Made by a program: the position numbers and the translations under genes. From NCBI GenBank assembly GCA_947442905.1, contig CANEWV010000120.1, positions 1 through 5,781 of the forward strand: a DNA stretch of 5,781 bases, read 5' to 3'. Under the pieces are notes generated by a model that did not search any database, was not told the DNA's origin, and saw nothing but the letters and a program-made list of their open reading frames with translations. Positions 4,923 through 5,781 of the stretch are shown here, piece by piece. How positions within the stretch are numbered: the first letter of the stretch is position 1; the number at the start of each line of letters is the position of its first letter. The stretch is from Chitinophagaceae bacterium (GTDB lineage Bacteria; Bacteroidota; Bacteroidia; Chitinophagales; Chitinophagaceae).

Positions 4923-5781
4923 ATGGAACAGATTCTGCAACAAATTGAGGCCTACAAGTCTGAAATGGCTGCTTTTGAAGCTACAACCCCCGATGCGGTT
5001 GAGGCTTTTCGTATTAAGTACTTGGGAACCAAGGGTTTAGTAAAGTCGGTGTTGGGTGAAATGAAAAATGTACCCCCCGATCAGCGTAAAGAATTTGGCC
5101 AGGTTTTAAATGAATTTAAAGCTTTTGCAGAAGCTCGTTATGAGGCTTTACAGGGCGCTGCGGCTCCAATAAGTGCTGCGGCAAGTTCAGGTATTGATTG
5201 GTCATTACCTGCAGATCCTACCGAAGTGGGTACCCGTCATCCTTTAAGTATTGTGCGCGGACAAATGGTTTCTATTTTCAGAAGATTAGGTTTTGCCGTT
5301 GCAGAAGGTCCTGAAATAGAAGACGATTGGCACAATTTTGGTGCCATGAATTTGCCAGAAGATCATCCTGCTAGAGATATGCAGGACACGTTTTATATTC
5401 AACAAAATCCAGACTGGTTATTGCGTACACATACCAGTAGCGTTCAGGCTAGAGTGATGGAAACACAAAAGCCACCTATCAGGGTTATTTGTCCGGGCCG
5501 TGTATACCGTAACGAAACCATTAGTGCACGTGCGCATTGTTTTTTTCATCAGGTAGAAGGTTTATATATCGATGAAAATGTAAGCTTTGCAGACCTTAAG
5601 CAAACACTTTATTTTTTCGTACAAGAAATGTTTGGCAAAGACGTGAAAGTGCGTTTTAGACCTAGTTATTTCCCTTTCACAGAGCCAAGTGCCGAGATGG
5701 ATATCAGTTGTCAAATTTGTAGTGGCAAAGGATGTAATATTTGTAAGCACACGGGTTGGGTAGAAATATTAGGTAGTGGCA
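4923..5781 (+). CDS. pheS: Phenylalanyl-tRNA synthetase alpha subunit, N-terminal 286 residues (3' end outside window)
   Basis: PheS is the catalytic subunit of the cytoplasmic alpha2-beta2 enzyme that charges tRNA-Phe. The frame is open from the ATG to the window edge, giving 286 codons of an expected 340 or so. The N-terminus is the coiled-coil tRNA-binding arm with YLGTKG (33-38). The class II catalytic core follows: HPL (106-108), VAEGPEIEDDWHNF (126-139), HPARDMQDTFY (148-158), LRTHTSSVQ (167-175), motif 2 PGRVYRNETISARAHCFFHQ (191-210), and RFRPSYFPFTEPSAEMD (244-260). A Cys cluster, C263-x2-C266-x4-C271-x2-C274, precedes GWVEILGSG; as I recall, similar clusters occur in other bacterial PheS, while E. 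coli PheS lacks one. Motif 3 would lie beyond the edge. The distance from Met1 to YLGTKG equals that in E. coli PheS, supporting this start. GGGAA before the ATG is a poor Shine-Dalgarno match. Divergent from the DUF4290 gene; pheT is not in view. Confidence 0.97.
   Translation, partial: MEQILQQIEAYKSEMAAFEATTPDAVEAFRIKYLGTKGLVKSVLGEMKNVPPDQRKEFGQVLNEFKAFAEARYEALQGAAAPISAAASSGIDWSLPADPTEVGTRHPLSIVRGQMVSIFRRLGFAVAEGPEIEDDWHNFGAMNLPEDHPARDMQDTFYIQQNPDWLLRTHTSSVQARVMETQKPPIRVICPGRVYRNETISARAHCFFHQVEGLYIDENVSFADLKQTLYFFVQEMFGKDVKVRFRPSYFPFTEPSAEMDISCQICSGKGCNICKHTGWVEILGSG

Noticed and set aside
5562..5750. 62-residue minus-strand frame inside pheS
   Set aside because: It is fully within the conserved PheS catalytic core on the other strand, with no independent support.
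1..5781. A new defence, mobile or biosynthetic system
   Set aside because: Every gene except the DUF4290 one falls in a well-known family with ordinary length; there are no transposases, phage genes, repeat-spacer arrays or clustered accessory genes.

Overview
The window looks like a chromosomal stretch from a member of the Bacteroidota. Three things point there. The lysyl- and phenylalanyl-tRNA synthetase fragments have Bacteroidota-like wording. One gene (minus strand, 4025-4777) belongs to the DUF4290 family, which I know from that phylum. No start codon has a Shine-Dalgarno sequence, while boxes resembling the Bacteroidota TAnnTTTG -7 promoter element occur upstream of genes. Chitinophagia or Sphingobacteriia-like relatives seem plausible, but the order cannot be fixed by eye. 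The sequence is AT-rich, and all genes share similar base and codon use.

Layout: the 3' part of lysS (+, 1-711) converges on a minus-strand group of three genes reading right to left: a nitroreductase (2779-2195), guanylate kinase gmk (2149-1571) and an HSDL2-like short-chain dehydrogenase (1560-742). The gaps are 45 and 10 bp, so the group is probably one transcription unit. A 52-bp divergent gap separates the nitroreductase from a secreted GH33-type sialidase (+, 2832-4022) that appears to have its full catalytic set. The sialidase ends 2 bp from the stop of the convergent DUF4290 gene, whose protein carries a long Gly/Asn/Arg-rich tail. A 145-bp divergent gap with promoter-like boxes follows. 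The 5' part of pheS (+, 4923 to the window edge) completes the window.

Functionally this is mostly housekeeping: two class II aminoacyl-tRNA synthetases and a nucleotide kinase, with an oxidoreductase pair and one secreted glycosidase. Apart from the probable nitroreductase-gmk-SDR unit, nothing suggests that the genes form a pathway. I see no mobile element, CRISPR array, tRNA, rRNA or phage gene, and I do not think a new multi-gene system is present. The points worth a second look are small: a promoter box almost touching the pheS start codon (possible leaderless mRNA), the RGG-like tail of the DUF4290 protein, GC-rich hairpins inside the AT-rich gmk and nitroreductase genes, the 2-bp convergent junction, and short duplications at gene ends.
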